Shown here piece after piece: positions 37,113-48,345 of a DNA stretch of 64,000 nucleotides (its first letter is position 1; every line of letters starts with the position of its first letter). The notes below the pieces were generated by a model that did not search any database, was not told the origin of the DNA, and saw nothing but the letters and a program-made list of their open reading frames with translations. The stretch is from Cheilinus undulatus (lineage: Eukaryota > Chordata > Actinopteri > Labriformes > Labridae), in NCBI RefSeq assembly GCF_018320785.1, contig NC_054876.1:8000707-8064706 (forward strand), given 5' to 3'. The position numbers and the translations under genes were made by a program.

Positions 37113-37512
37113 GCCACCCTCGCTGCAAAGCAATTTTCTCAAACATCTCAAAGAATGACTTAACCTTCTCAGGGTCAAACTTTGGCACCAAAGACAAACA
37201 TTTACTTACATCGAAAGTTTCTCGCTGTTCCTGACATCTACAATCCAAAGCAAGTTTAGCTCTCTCCAGCTCAAATTTGGTTTTCTCATGTTCCCGTTCT
37301 CTCTCTCGCTCCTGGCGCTCATTCTCTCTCTCTCTCTCTTCAGGGTTACAGTTAACCAAAATACTCTGCACAAGTTTAGGCTTCTTAGCATCCTCGGGAG
37401 CCTCTAGCTCCAAATATTCCATCAGTTGCCATAGTTTCGGTTTATCAAGTTTAACCAACCGTGTACGTGTCACATCAGTTGAAAAGAACTCCTCAGGTTG
37501 AAACTCTGCCAT
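37113..37512 (-). pseudogene. Truncated gag of LTR retrotransposon
   Basis: The minus-strand frame starts MAEFQPEEFFSTDV at 37512. A charged region rich in R and E follows (about residues 56-85), and then LVPKFDPEKVKSFFEMFEKI, a block typical of vertebrate Ty3/gypsy-type gag. After about 135 residues the frame runs into the polypurine tract and LTR, so the rest of gag and all of pol were deleted. It is not expected to be functional. Confidence 0.75.
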
Positions 37513-37978
37513 GTTTCAAAACAGCTAGAGTTTGAGAAACGATACAGACTCTTAGCAAATAATGGAACACAGCTGACTACAACAACAAAGTTGCACACTG
37601 CAACAACGCTGTCACTGAACAGCACAAGCAAACATCCACGCAGGGATGAACAACATCTCACCTTTCTTACCAACAAATGCTAGAGCCAAATACTCACCTA
37701 TAACCAGCCCAAACGCCGGCTTAAGTCAAAAGGAGAAAGGTTACACACTGCTTATGAAGCACTACGAGCAGAAACACGCCGCCACGGGCGCGCTAAACCA
37801 CATCGAAATTCCAACACAAACCAAAACATTACCATTTTGCTCCGCAAAAGCGAGAATATACAAACCACAGTCTGCCGAGCGAAGCTCAACTGAACACGTC
37901 CAGCAAACACGCCACAACGCAACACACACGAAAATAGCACAACAGGCTACACTTCATATCCCGGACCGAGCCCCCAAT

Positions 37979-38552
37979 TGTTACGCTGCTACCCTAACTT
38001 CCGCTACAAGTCACCTAACTCTAGGGCTAGGGAGCCCGTAACCTAGTGCCTCACCCTACGTGAAGTAGTTGACGTGAACTTGTTGCCTGTGTGTCCCTCG
38101 GTGTGTGTGTGAAAAACCTCTCCCTGTCTGTGGGGTTTGTGTGGATGACTTACCGCTGAGACGCCGCGCATGCCGCGACTAGCTCACTCTCAGTCGGCTA
38201 CAATACCAGTTTGCTGCCGCCAGCTCGCTCCGATAGTTGTTTGTTCAGGTGGTGCTCCCCTCATCCGGTGTCGTGTCGTCGAAACAAGAAAAAAAAAAAC
38301 ATAAACCCAAGATTCCTGAATCCGTTTGGTTTGTCCTTTAGTTGAGGTTTTCTTTAGCATCCTCCACGTTGGCGTCCATTTTCCTTTCAGCCTCTTTTCC
38401 ACCTTCACAGGTGTCCCTCATAAGGCTGATCAGTCAGAGCCACCACGCCCCCCCACTGTGTGACGTCAGTCATGACCCTGCTTCTCTCCGCCTACCAACA
38501 ACTCCCACCACTCCAAGACACTAACTCCAAACAACTCCCTCAAACAGTGACA
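37979..38552 (-). repeat. 5' LTR of the nested retrotransposon
   Basis: This is the upstream LTR in minus orientation and is followed after 2 nt by the primer-binding site at 37958-37976. See the paired LTR at 36524-37097 for the comparison. Confidence 0.85.
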
Positions 38553-39944
38553 TAACACTGAAAACTAGCAACAGTGACAGAGATCAGCTCTGTGTCTGTA
38601 TCGGTAGGGCTACACACTGCTGCAGATGGTGCCACCTCCTTCAAGAAATTTCAAGAATTTTGGAAGAAAACAAGCGTAGAGTGATTACATGTTAAATTAC
38701 AAACATCTACAATGACTTACTTTTTCCACTACTAAGCTGTTTTGTTTTGGCACTACTTCACTACATGGCACAGCCAACCTGTCCTTCCATCATCAGCTTC
38801 TACCAGCTTGCTTCTCAAGATGTAACAATTGCTTCAATCGCTGGATAAATGGGTGATTCTGACTGTGAATATGGCCGCTGTTTACTTTGGATTCTTGGGA
38901 ATACTTGTTAGAACTAAGGTGCACATAGGAGAAACTTCTGCAGATAGAGAGAAACTGCTATGGGAACTGTAGGATCAGAGAAACCAACACTACCTGTCGA
39001 TACAAGTTTGTAAATCGTGAGCTCATGAGGTCAAACTGGATGAACTAAGAGCATAAATGAAAAAACACTTCAGGATGTTTGAAGATCAGAGGATACCAGC
39101 AGCTTTTCTATGTGCCTCTGCAGTCTGCAGCTCTCATCATACAGAGCCTCCCTGCTTTGATCAACATTTAAACTTGTACAGAAAAGATTCAGTTTTACAA
39201 ACTATCAGAAAAAAAGAGGAGCTAAATGACAGTTTATCTGCTTAAAGTATTCTGCTTAAAATGACTGTCAATTGGATAAAGATACAGCCATGGTTTAGAT
39301 GATAAGTTTACCTGATGAAAATGTCCTGTATGTTCATTGTTGAAGAGGTAAACTGAGCTAGAATAACCCTTTGAGTCAAAATTATTGTACTTGGTCAGCA
39401 GAACAATCAAGATTAGAGTCAAACCATATTTTGCTCAGTACACTGCTGGCTGTGCCGTGTGGCAAAGTACCACAACAAAGGGGCTAGCAAGTGGAAAAGT
39501 AAGTTGTTATAATTGTTTTGAATATAGCTAGAATCATCCAACACTGTTTTTGTGGCTTGTTTTCATCCCAAATTCAGATTCAAAGACAGATTCAGAGTTG
39601 ATCCTTCACTGTGGCTAATGTTCAGGCTAATGCAACGTATTACGTACAACCCCACTTCAATAATCCCAAACTATCACTTTTGTGTTTTGTAATTCTTTAA
39701 CAGTAAATTCAATAATATACAAATATTATTCTAGAACAAGTCTAAATAGATTAACAAAGGAAGAAAAATAAGCTGAGCACAGGTCACAAATTATTTCACA
39801 TGTCACCCAGCTCTACTGCTTGTAATCACAGAGGGTGAGGCTTGATCATCTCCTGGAGAGATTTTACGGTGTGGTTTGGTGGAGGAGAGTGAAAAGAAGA
39901 GAAGTTTGTGTGTGTGTGAGTGTGTATGAATATGTGTGTGCCTC
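38553..39944. other. Interior of the 10-kb element, unclassified
   Basis: No gene or known repeat was recognised. An irregular GT-rich tract lies at about 39905-39940, just beyond the stop codon of the minus-strand terminal exon. Confidence 0.4.
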
Positions 39945-42900
39945 TCAATAGTTCTGCCAGTCAAAGTCCACGATTTCTCTGATGAGAGATGCCACATGTG
40001 AATTCAGGCTGATGAAGACCTTCCTTTGGACACTCTTTCCTGAGGTACAGCTGACCATGGTCTTTACCTGGCATTTGGAGCCATCAGGGTTTATTCTTAG
40101 TATAAACCTGCAATAAGAGAAAAATAATTATTTGATCACAATATTCTTTTCCACAAATGGTTAACACTTATTTTCATTACTTAAGGGTTTCCAAGTTTTC
40201 CAACAGATAATTATCCAGGACTTTTCCAGGACATTGTCAACAATAATTTAACCGGTATGACAGGGAAGCATAATGCTCATATTCTCTGTGGAAGTGTGTC
40301 TGGCTATAAACATGAACTCTTCCACGCTAATAAATGAGCATAGAATGATTCAAATGAACCTTTCAATGTATACAACTTGACTCTACTAAAAGAAGTGCAT
40401 TAAAACACTGGTTTGGGAATTAATAGAGACATCACTAAAAAGCATCCTGACCAGCTGCATCACAGTGTGGCATTGGAACTACTCTCCCCACAACTTCAGG
40501 ATCCTGCAATGCATCATAAGCACAGCATGAAGAATCACTGGTGTCTCATTCCCCACCCTCCTGGACATCTACAATACCAGCCTCACCTGCAAAGCATCCA
40601 GGAGAGTGGACGACCCCACCCACCCAGTACATAGCTTCCTACCCTCAAGCAGACGTTACCAAAGCCTCCAGGCCTGCTCCACCAGCCTCTCAAACAGTTT
40701 CATCAGTTAGGATCAGCAGCTAACCCTTCTTCGTTTCTCTTTCCCCGCTTCCTTTGACCCCACAACAACCCTGCCCAGGAACTCATAAAAGCAATGAAAC
40801 ATTGCCACAAAGCCACTTTATATTCTTCATGTACCTCATTATTTAAAGAACTTAGATGCATCTGCCACCTTAAAGAGAACAAAAAGTCCTGAGCACCTGA
40901 TATTTTTCTCTTACTAGGTTAACAGTGTATTTTATATTTAAATCAGTCCAGGTACATTTGTTGTCTAATTAGGGGCTCGGGGCAACGACACAAGCCACTC
41001 TCCTCCTCATAGCAAAGCTATGGGAGGAGAGTTCATGTTTATACTCTCTGCTGTCTCAGGTGTAACTGATCTGTGATCAGTGATGCGTAACTGTGCAGGC
41101 ATTAATTACCATGGCAACAGCAGCTCTGGTGCTTTGATGTCATCGTTGATTGACACACACATACAGCCCTCAGTGAGCTCTGATCACACACACACAGAGC
41201 TGTTCCAATGAAGCAGCCCATTTAAACAATGCTTTAACAGGATGGTGGATGGCTTCTCATCCACATACAGTCCCCCATAAAGTCTTTGGTGACGTCAGTC
41301 GCCAAAGACAGCCACATATATATCCCATATGAAGTGAATAGGAGAGATGGTGCATTTGTGTGTGTTAGCGCGCGAAGCGCGCATTGGTGTGTGTTTCTGT
41401 GTTCTCTTGACTTTGGTGACGTCAATCAAAATAACAACACACAATCCTTTCTCAATAAAAGTTTTTCATGTATTCAAATGGAGCTGGAAATAATAAAATT
41501 CATCTCTTCTGCACCTGCTCTCATCAAGACCTTGACAGGAACTGCATGTCTGTATAAAATTCAAATAAAGGACTCTATTTCATAGGGAGGGTCAACAACA
41601 CCAGGTATGTCAAGAAAGCAGCTGAGGCTCAGTTGCCAGGTGATCAGCATCAGCTAATCAGGCCACATGACTAAAACACATGAATAAAGTCTCCTGTCAT
41701 GTACAGTGTTTCTCAACCATTTCACCGTGTCATTGTCCAGCTACATGCTGCTTCAGCTTGGACTTGGACATGACCTTGTAATGACAAGTCGGGCTATTGT
41801 CATAAATGGCCTTGCGATGAAACCGGCACCACCCCCCGAGCCCCTCTCGCGATTTCCGCTTGAGGAAATTGTCTAGTTTTAATTTATACTCTTGCACATT
41901 ACATATTTGTACTCCTTGTTGTAAATGTTATTACTTTTCCTTTTTGTATTTATATTTATTTATGTACATTCTTGTTACACAAATGCAGGGTACATGCAGG
42001 AATCTTGAAGTTAATTTTAATACCTTTTTAAGACTTTTTCAAGACCTTCTCAATATTTTTTAATACCTCACCACCACTTCAAGCTGTAACCATTTACATC
42101 AGTGATATTTTTGACCTAACAGTTTTAGTTTGTGATAAAGACTATAGACCACTATGATACAACAAAATTCAAAGAGGCTCTGAGAGCGCCCGCCCACTCT
42201 GGCGCTCTCAGAGACAATTTATGAACACATCCACAATAGCCTAGTTTTTTATGTACCTGTTCATCTTTGTTTTTTAATAAAAATGAATAAATTCACACAC
42301 TTTTACGATGTTTTTGGGACTCCAACTCTTGGACAGCTAATTCAGAAAAAATACTTTCAAAATTTGAGACTTTATAAAGTCGTGATAAGACTTTTTAATA
42401 CTTTTTAAGGGTTTTAATTTTCCCAAAATTGATTTATCACCTTTTAATACGTTTCAAGACCCCGTGGATACCCTGAAATGGGTGGAGATAAATGTTTTTT
42501 CTCAGTTTTCTGAATATCTTGTACATATGGCACAAATTGAGACTTTGACTTATATCCTTGTTTTCCTCTAATTTTCCTTAAAGCTGCCTCTTTTTTAGAC
42601 CTTGATTTTGTTTGTTTTTCTGTATTCAAACTTTCATTTAGGTGAGTTTCTAAGTAAAAAATTCTACAGTATGGCAAACAGATTCAAATCAGCCCTTTCT
42701 GAGAAAATGTTTTCTGTTTTTGGGACCTCCATAAAACCAGAAAATGGTTGAACAATTTTCTTGCAAAGCACAATATTTTTCATAGCATTGAACATATTCT
42801 CTAAGTTGTCTTCAATATTTTGAAAATATGTCACCTGTATCCCAGATTTATCCAAACATATGAGAGCCCTGTTACTCATTTTGATTAACTATATATTCCA

Positions 42901-43577
42901 TTGCATTAATACTGTTGAAAGTAAGCTAATTTAATCAAGCTGCTTTGGCTATGAAACCATCATGTAGTGTAAACATTTAAAAAAAACCTTAAAGGAGGGG
43001 CACACATTAATTGATAACTCTGCTGCAACATAATGATCATAAACACCCTTATTTTGTCAAGTCTTTCATTATACAAAGATGCTAAAATGATTAAAGTGAC
43101 AAAGCAAAGCGCTAAAAGGATTTTATCATACGTATAAAATAAAAAAGTTATTTTTGTTTGAATGTGGAAAAAGTGACATCCTTACTATGCAAATATTGCT
43201 ATCTCCTCTGGGTCTGAAGCCTCTGTCAGTCAACTGTGATAGCATACTGACAAACTAAAACCAAAGATTACAAGAGATTTATAAAATCAATCCTTTAAGT
43301 CAATATATATTGTGAAATTTAAAAAAAAAGCACATTTAGTTTCAGAAATCACAAACTGCAACAATAAAATAGCATTTACTTTGAAAACAAGGAAGACACT
43401 CTGACATGTAAAAGCTTATCCTTTTAAAAAACAAATTTATGTTACATACCTCTTTATGAACTCGAGTGTACTGGCTGCTTCAGATTGGTACTGCATGTTG
43501 AAGATGTAGTAACAGCTGAACAGGATAGCTAATGCAGAGCTAAAGTTTGCAGGATTTGGCAGTGAGAACAGAATACC
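39945..43577 (-). CDS. Spliced minus-strand gene fragment inside the 10-kb element
   Basis: Two exons read in one frame across good splice sites. The upstream exon is 43450-43577 (acceptor TTTTACAG, donor GTATGT) and the terminal exon is 39945-40107 (acceptor TTATTGCAG), ending DWQNY and TGA. Together they encode 96 residues: a hydrophobic stretch (SSALAILFSCYYIF), then LEFIKRFILRINPDGSKC and a polar C-terminus. The first ATG in frame (MQYQSEAAS) would give 70 aa. A further possible exon ends at 44243 with donor GTAAGT and stays in phase, but a stop lies just upstream, so it may be 5' UTR. I do not recognise the family with certainty; it weakly resembles a C-terminal module of multicopy uncharacterised fish proteins. 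The intron holds a MITE and a LINE fragment. It could be a captured host gene piece or part of the transposon's own gene. Confidence 0.5.
40436..40735 (+). pseudogene. LINE RT C-terminal fragment
   Basis: With frameshifts, the + strand reads RITGVSFPTLLDIYNTSLTC, VDDPTHPVHSFLPSSRRYQS and LSNSFI. This is the conserved C-terminal end of a common fish non-LTR retrotransposon (pattern HPxHxxFxxLPSGRRYRS). It lies in the intron of the minus-strand gene fragment and has stops. Confidence 0.7.
41986..42475. mobile_element. 490-bp MITE with 5-bp target duplication
   Basis: The ends are CAGGGTACATG and, on the opposite strand, CAGGGTATCCACGGGGTCTTG. Both ends are followed by AATCTTGAA/TCTTGAAAC and TTTTAATAC motifs repeated inside. 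AAATG flanks both sides (41981-41985 and 42476-42480). The centre holds a perfect 13-bp hairpin (42178-42190 and 42201-42213). It is non-autonomous; the superfamily is not certain. Confidence 0.8.
42482..43449. other. Interior of the 10-kb element, unclassified
   Basis: This AT-rich stretch lies within the intron of the minus-strand gene fragment. Minus-strand frames at 42444-42879 have no splice context or family resemblance. Confidence 0.35.
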
Positions 43578-45348
43578 CTGTAAAACACACATCATGCAGC
43601 ACAGAGGTGTTTCAGTGTTGGCATATGACATATGGCATATTTCTTATTACAGCCAGGAAAGGGACATGATACCCTTTCCCATCTCTTAAATGTATCTTTA
43701 AATTGTCAACTAATAGAAGCACATTTTGAGATGAATAATCACATCCCTCAACCTGACAAACCACTGCATCACTTTGAGCAGGGCTAAATCTGTCCCTCAT
43801 TTCATGTTTATTTGGCTGCGTGTGTTTTTCTCAGTCTTAAGTGCCGACAATGTCTTGAACTGCAAGGACAACTCGGCAAACCACAACCGAACACAGAATG
43901 TGCCAGATTCCTGTGCATTTTGATATACCTGTAAAAACCTGAGTGTTCGCACAGATACTTAACACCGTTTTCACACAAACGACACGCCCATTTTGACAGC
44001 TATCCACACGTTTCTGTCAGTTAAAAGCAAGTTTTATCAACGGATTAAATCCAGCTAAGCTTTGTTTATGACACTATTATTCACTTTCAATTGTGTCAAC
44101 GGTTGACATTAACTGACGCTGTCGTCCTGTTTGAACGGCCAGAAAGCCGCTCCAAACTAAACTAACCACCAACGGACAAGTCCAGAAAAACACACCAAAG
44201 GTTGATTAAAAAAAAAAAAAAACCTTAGAAATACAACTTACATAGTCCGTATTATCCACAGTACCAGTACAAAACGAGCCACACGGTCCAACGCAGGCTG
44301 CTGCTTAAGTCCAGTCCAGCACTCCTCTTCAAAGAAAGAAAAACATTCACACGCAAAAAATATATAATAAAAAGAGAAAACGCTTCCTTAACACTAAACT
44401 AGCATGTTAATCAACGTTCACCTCTGTAACTTCGAGATGGCAAATGAATCCTCGCGGTAGGGGCGAGCTAGCAAAGCCGTCCTCCGTGCCAAGTCACTGA
44501 GCCTACTGGGTCCGAATAGGAATTACTTTAGTCTTTGCAACTAATGAGGAGAATAATACACGAAGACAATACTGTTTGGCGAGTCCAAATAATTAATTAG
44601 AGCTCATATTACCAAGTCATGTAAGGTTGTACAATATATACTCCGGCCCAAGTTTATATCTTACTTCCACACGTAGCTTAAAAGAACAAAAGACACAATG
44701 CCAAATAAAGAACTAGCTAAAAGGTATGCGGCTAACAGGCACTGTCTTCTGTCACTCACAATGCTCTGAAAATATATCTACCGATAAAATAAGAAAAACT
44801 TAAAGAAAAGGTGAACAAAGTATAACTCGTTTAATATTTTAATACAATTTTATGAATATAGTTTTAATATTTCTTGCCAACTGACCTTCAAGTTGAAAAA
44901 GCACATTATCTTTTAACACTCCGTAAAAAAAATAGTTTTACTTTTGTTTAATTAACTTTTCCATTAGTAATTTCATGTAAAATGCCTCAGTTTGCCTGTT
45001 TTAATAAATAATTAAGTACTTACGTTCTTTACTGATGTCCAAGCAAAGTAGTAGGCTAATCCTTTTTTTCCTCTTTCTCCCTTTTCCGCCAAAACCGTTG
45101 GGAAAAAAAAGACGTTGCTTTGAAAAGAAATCTCGCTTGCCATTGGTCAGTTTCTCCTGGGCAAAAATGAATTACAGTAGTGACCTAATACTTTCCCACA
45201 ATCCTTTGCGATCAACAGTATTTTACTGTATACACCGTTTACAGTACGCAACTTATGATATTACAGTAAAATACTGTTGAATTTACAAAAATCCTTTACA
45301 GTGTACCGAGCTGCGCCCCTACCGAAGGAGTAGACGCCATAGAGAACT

Positions 45349-45898
45349 TGTGATGTCCATGACATCATGAGATGTTTGGTATTGTCACCCTGAGTGTCTG
45401 TGTCTATGAGTGCAGCTCCTTGATTGGAGTAATGTCAGACACCTGTGCTTAGAGTGAGGAGGTTATTTAAGCTCCTGCAGTCACACAGTCTCTCTCTCTC
45501 TCTCTGACCTGGCCTCCACACAGGTATACCACACTTGGGTTTAGTTATGTTAGATTAGGTTTAGGTTTAGTTACGCTTGCATTTTACAACATTTACACAC
45601 ATTATCTTCACTCATGCACATCCTACACGGCTGACTCTACTGATTTACACACTTCATGCTGTAAATATTCAATTTGATCCTATTTGAAGTAACTTTGAGT
45701 AATTTGGTTTAATTTGGCATTTCTGACTCTTTAGTTTGGTTCAATTCAGTTTAATAGTAAACTGCCTAATTTGATTATTTGATTTGAATGCTTAATTTTG
45801 TTTAATTTGGTTTGATTTGACAATAAAGACTTTCTTAAAAACTTTGCCATGGTGTTGTCTCCCTCCTTTGTTGTGACCACCTGAGCCAGGTCATGACA
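45349..45898 (+). mobile_element. Solo LTR
   Basis: The segment begins TGTGATGTCCATGACATC and ends GTCATGACA, and is absent from the otherwise collinear MITE copy at 2371-2931. It has an LTR-like order: TTATTTAAG TATA-like box (about 45463), a CT-rich tract, then AATAAA (about 45821) near the 3' end. It is about 550 bp with no internal region, so it is best read as a solo LTR left by recombination. A matching target duplication is not clear (AACT against AGCT). Confidence 0.6.
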
Positions 45899-46259
45899 AG
45901 CTGCATAATGCAAACCATGGAGACTGCAGACATGTCAGTACATGACTTTTGTCGTTTTTGTAAAGAAATCAACTCACTGCTGTTCTTTGTTCTTCCTGTA
46001 ATGAAGAAATGTCATCAAGTTCTGATAAAACTGCCGCTTTAGCAGCATCCACGCTAATGTCTTCCACCATAATGGCACCAGCTTCTTGCTGCTGCTTGTT
46101 TGTGTCATGACTCTGCTGCACTGGAAAGTACTGCTCCTCATCACTGATTGGTCCTGTCACTTTGTAACCGGGCCCAAACGGTTCAGACAGAAGCTTTGCA
46201 AGATGGCTTCGCCAGGGAGAAACACGGAAACAGGCGTATCCATCTGCTTTGCAAGGTTA

Positions 46260-47815
46260 TGCATCATATACGCAGGAACTAAATAGGTTACTCAAAACCG
46301 TGTCAAAGAAGACATCAAGTAAATAAACATTTCTATGAAATGATTAAAAACAATCTAAGACAAAAAGAGCAATAAAACAATGAAAGCAATCAGTGCAAGA
46401 ATTAAAATGAGTTGCATAAACATCTAAGATGCTCAACAGAGATCATGAAAAGTTAGCATGGTGTTATTGACTTCAGCAGCATGATGATAGCTGTTTTAGG
46501 TTCTTTGGAAAGACTTTCTTACACATACTGGCTGTTCTTGACCTAATGGAGCAATATCTCCTACCAGTCAGCAGGAGATCAGGCTGCAAGCAGGATGAAA
46601 AGTGTAAATTGACAACTGCATCAGATGGAAAAAGGAACGACTCCTGCAGTACATACCAAAATGCTCTGTGCCAGGTGTGAATTAGGGCCTTCAAAACTAG
46701 AAAAACATAAAAAGACAAGGTAAAATGATAGCCTATACTGTTATAGAACCCCACACACAAACACAGGTTTGTGTTTATTCTTGATTTTAGTTTTTGGTTT
46801 GGAACATTCTGATACAATTCGTGAACTCCCTTTGCCAGCACTGATCTGGTAGGGGTCCTTGGAAAAGTCTCCATGCAACACTCAGTGACACCTACACAAC
46901 TCTTCTGGCTTGCCAGCATGCTATGGAGAAGATACAGAGTACCTGACTCTGAGAGGGACTAGAATTGAGTTGTCAATGATGTCACTGTTCATAAACAGTG
47001 GCTTCACCAAAACCTTTGGAAATAGGGTTAGGGTTATGCAAAGGAGAAGGCTTAGTTTGTTTAAATTAGCGCCTAACACAGAAGCATTTGGGAAATTAAA
47101 TGATTTGTGTTTTATGACATAGCATACATGTGAGTCAGAATATTTTCTTGGCCTAGTAAACTACACATTAATAGCCAATATGCTGGGGAGGGGAGGGTTC
47201 TCTCATAATAATTTAAGGAGCAACTTTCACAGAAATCACAGGAGGCTAATGCCACTTCCATAGCCAAGCACCTAACGACCCAACTTTAAAAATCCTGAAA
47301 TGGCCCTTTAATGTGTGGTAACCTTGCAAAGCAGATGTATTGGCCAGACTCAATGACTGTCATCACACAAATCCATCTTGCAAAGCTTGCATGTTGTGGT
47401 GATACATCATGTATTTTTTTAAGTCTTGGTCCTGGTCCTTTTTTTCCCACCAAAAAAAAAAAAACAAAAACAAATAAAAGCTGGACATCACAAATGGCCT
47501 GAAAGTGGCAGTCTCACAGCTGCACCCAAAACTGTAGCAGAAGATCTGTAGCACCAACCAAGCCCACAGTATTCACAGAAATTATTGCAGGACTTGGTGT
47601 ATAAATCTTCAAGATGTTCATTGAGTTTTAATTTTTAGGGAGATGTTCATCGTTAGCAAACTTGATTTTTAAAACTCTGACAATGTATTTGTAAAACATC
47701 TAAATGTTTTTACAAGTTGGGTGGGGGGGGGGGGGCGACATGAGAATATTTTTACCTGCCAAAAGGGGGCCTGAAGTTAATGACAGCTTTAGCAGGTTTT
47801 TACTATGGAGCACAT
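46260..47815. other. Intergenic, mostly unclassified
   Basis: No gene was recognised. At 47318-47395 'taaccttgcaaagcagatg' and 'caaatccatcttgcaaag' match the ends of the MITE at 2371-2931, so this is a third, short copy of that family. A minus-strand frame of 148 codons (46473-46919) has no recognisable domain. Confidence 0.45.
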
Positions 47816-48328
47816 AGTGCATAATGAATTTATTTTATCTGTCATCCTCTCCCATCAAACTCAGTGGGCGGGACTAACGCTGAACAGTCACAAACCATTG
47901 CTTTGATCTGCAGGGCTGCCAGACAAGGGGATTCCCAACCTAACAAACACACACACACATACACACACACACACACACAGACAAACATGGCAGCAATCTA
48001 AGTTTGCGAACACTCTTTGGTCAATATCTTGGAAATAACTCCAAGATTTTCAGTAAATCCCTCTGCTTTGCTAGCCACATGTTCAGGGTCCGAAATTCCA
48101 GTGTCAACATTCTCTGACAGGACTAAAATATCTGTTATTAACTCACAGGAGAGCTCATGCAGGTCCTCAGTGATAGCTGCCATGTTTGTGTGTTAGTTTG
48201 TGTGGTGGGAAACTCCCCCATGTGGCAATCCTGCAGACCAAAGCAATGGTTTGTGACTGTTCAACGTTAGTCCCGCCCACTGAGTTTGATGAGAGAGGAT
48301 GACAGATAAAATAAATTCATGATGCACT
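47816..48328. mobile_element. Fold-back element with 105-bp inverted arms
   Basis: The left arm (47816-47920) and right arm (48224-48328) are inverted copies with only a handful of mismatches, including CTCAGTGGGCGGGACTAACG. The 303-bp middle holds a CA-dinucleotide tract (about 47946-47980) and a 61-codon minus-strand frame (47998-48183, MAAITEDLHELSCEL...). The frame starts beside the right arm and its function is unknown. The element is 513 bp. No transposase is present and the target duplication is unclear. Confidence 0.75.
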
Positions 48329-48345
48329 GCTGGAGCAGGAACAAT

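Larger units (their letters stand above)
36524..38552 (-). mobile_element. Internally deleted LTR retrotransposon
   Basis: Two direct 574-bp LTRs (36524-37097 and 37979-38552) are nearly identical over about 546 bp and read TGTCAC...GTAACA on the minus strand. Next to the 5' LTR (higher coordinates), 2 nt away, is a primer-binding site (37958-37976) like the proline-tRNA type, with one extra G. Before the 3' LTR is a polypurine tract, AAAAAAAGGGTGG. Only the gag start remains; protease, reverse transcriptase and integrase are absent. Near-identical LTRs mean a recent insertion or recent conversion. The 27-28 nt next to the TGTCAC ends differ strongly between the LTRs. It is nested in the 10-kb element. 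Confidence 0.85.
35342..45303. mobile_element. 10-kb CACTA (EnSpm/CMC)-like DNA transposon
   Basis: The left end is CAATGTAAAG and the right end on the opposite strand is CACTGTAAAG. Similarity continues through TGTAAATT and ACAGTATTTTACTG. TA on both sides (35340-35341 and 45304-45305) is the target duplication, confirmed by the uninterrupted copy 1. Subterminal regions (35366-35640 and 45170-45290) hold many TTACTGTATTT/TTTACAG motifs, as CACTA elements use for transposase binding. A perfect 20-bp hairpin lies at 35366-35385 and 35392-35411. No transposase is recognisable. The cargo is a deleted LTR retrotransposon, a LINE fragment, a 490-bp MITE and minus-strand exons. The superfamily is inferred from the ends, subterminal repeats and 2-bp duplication. 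Confidence 0.75.
35170..46259. mobile_element. MITE-like element copy 2, split by insertions
   Basis: The outer parts (35170-35341, 45304-45348 and 45899-46259) align with the intact copy at 2371-2931. They have the same terminal TAACCT...CAGATGG and the same internal order ('gcactgctgttctttgttctt', 'cttgctgctgc', 'cccaaacggttcag'). Two later insertions interrupt it: a CACTA-like element (35342-45303) and a solo LTR (45349-45898). Removing both would leave an element of about the same length as copy 1. Confidence 0.8.

Noticed and set aside
37277..37683. + strand open frames opposite the gag fragment
   Set aside because: They are antisense shadows of the retrotransposon gag and primer-binding region.
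44243..44330. First exon of the minus-strand fragment considered as coding
   Set aside because: It joins in phase but a stop codon lies a few codons upstream with no ATG between, so I left it out of the CDS and mention it only as possible 5' UTR.
46473..46919. 148-codon minus-strand frame
   Set aside because: It has no recognisable domain, no splice context and no homologue in the window; it is likely chance.
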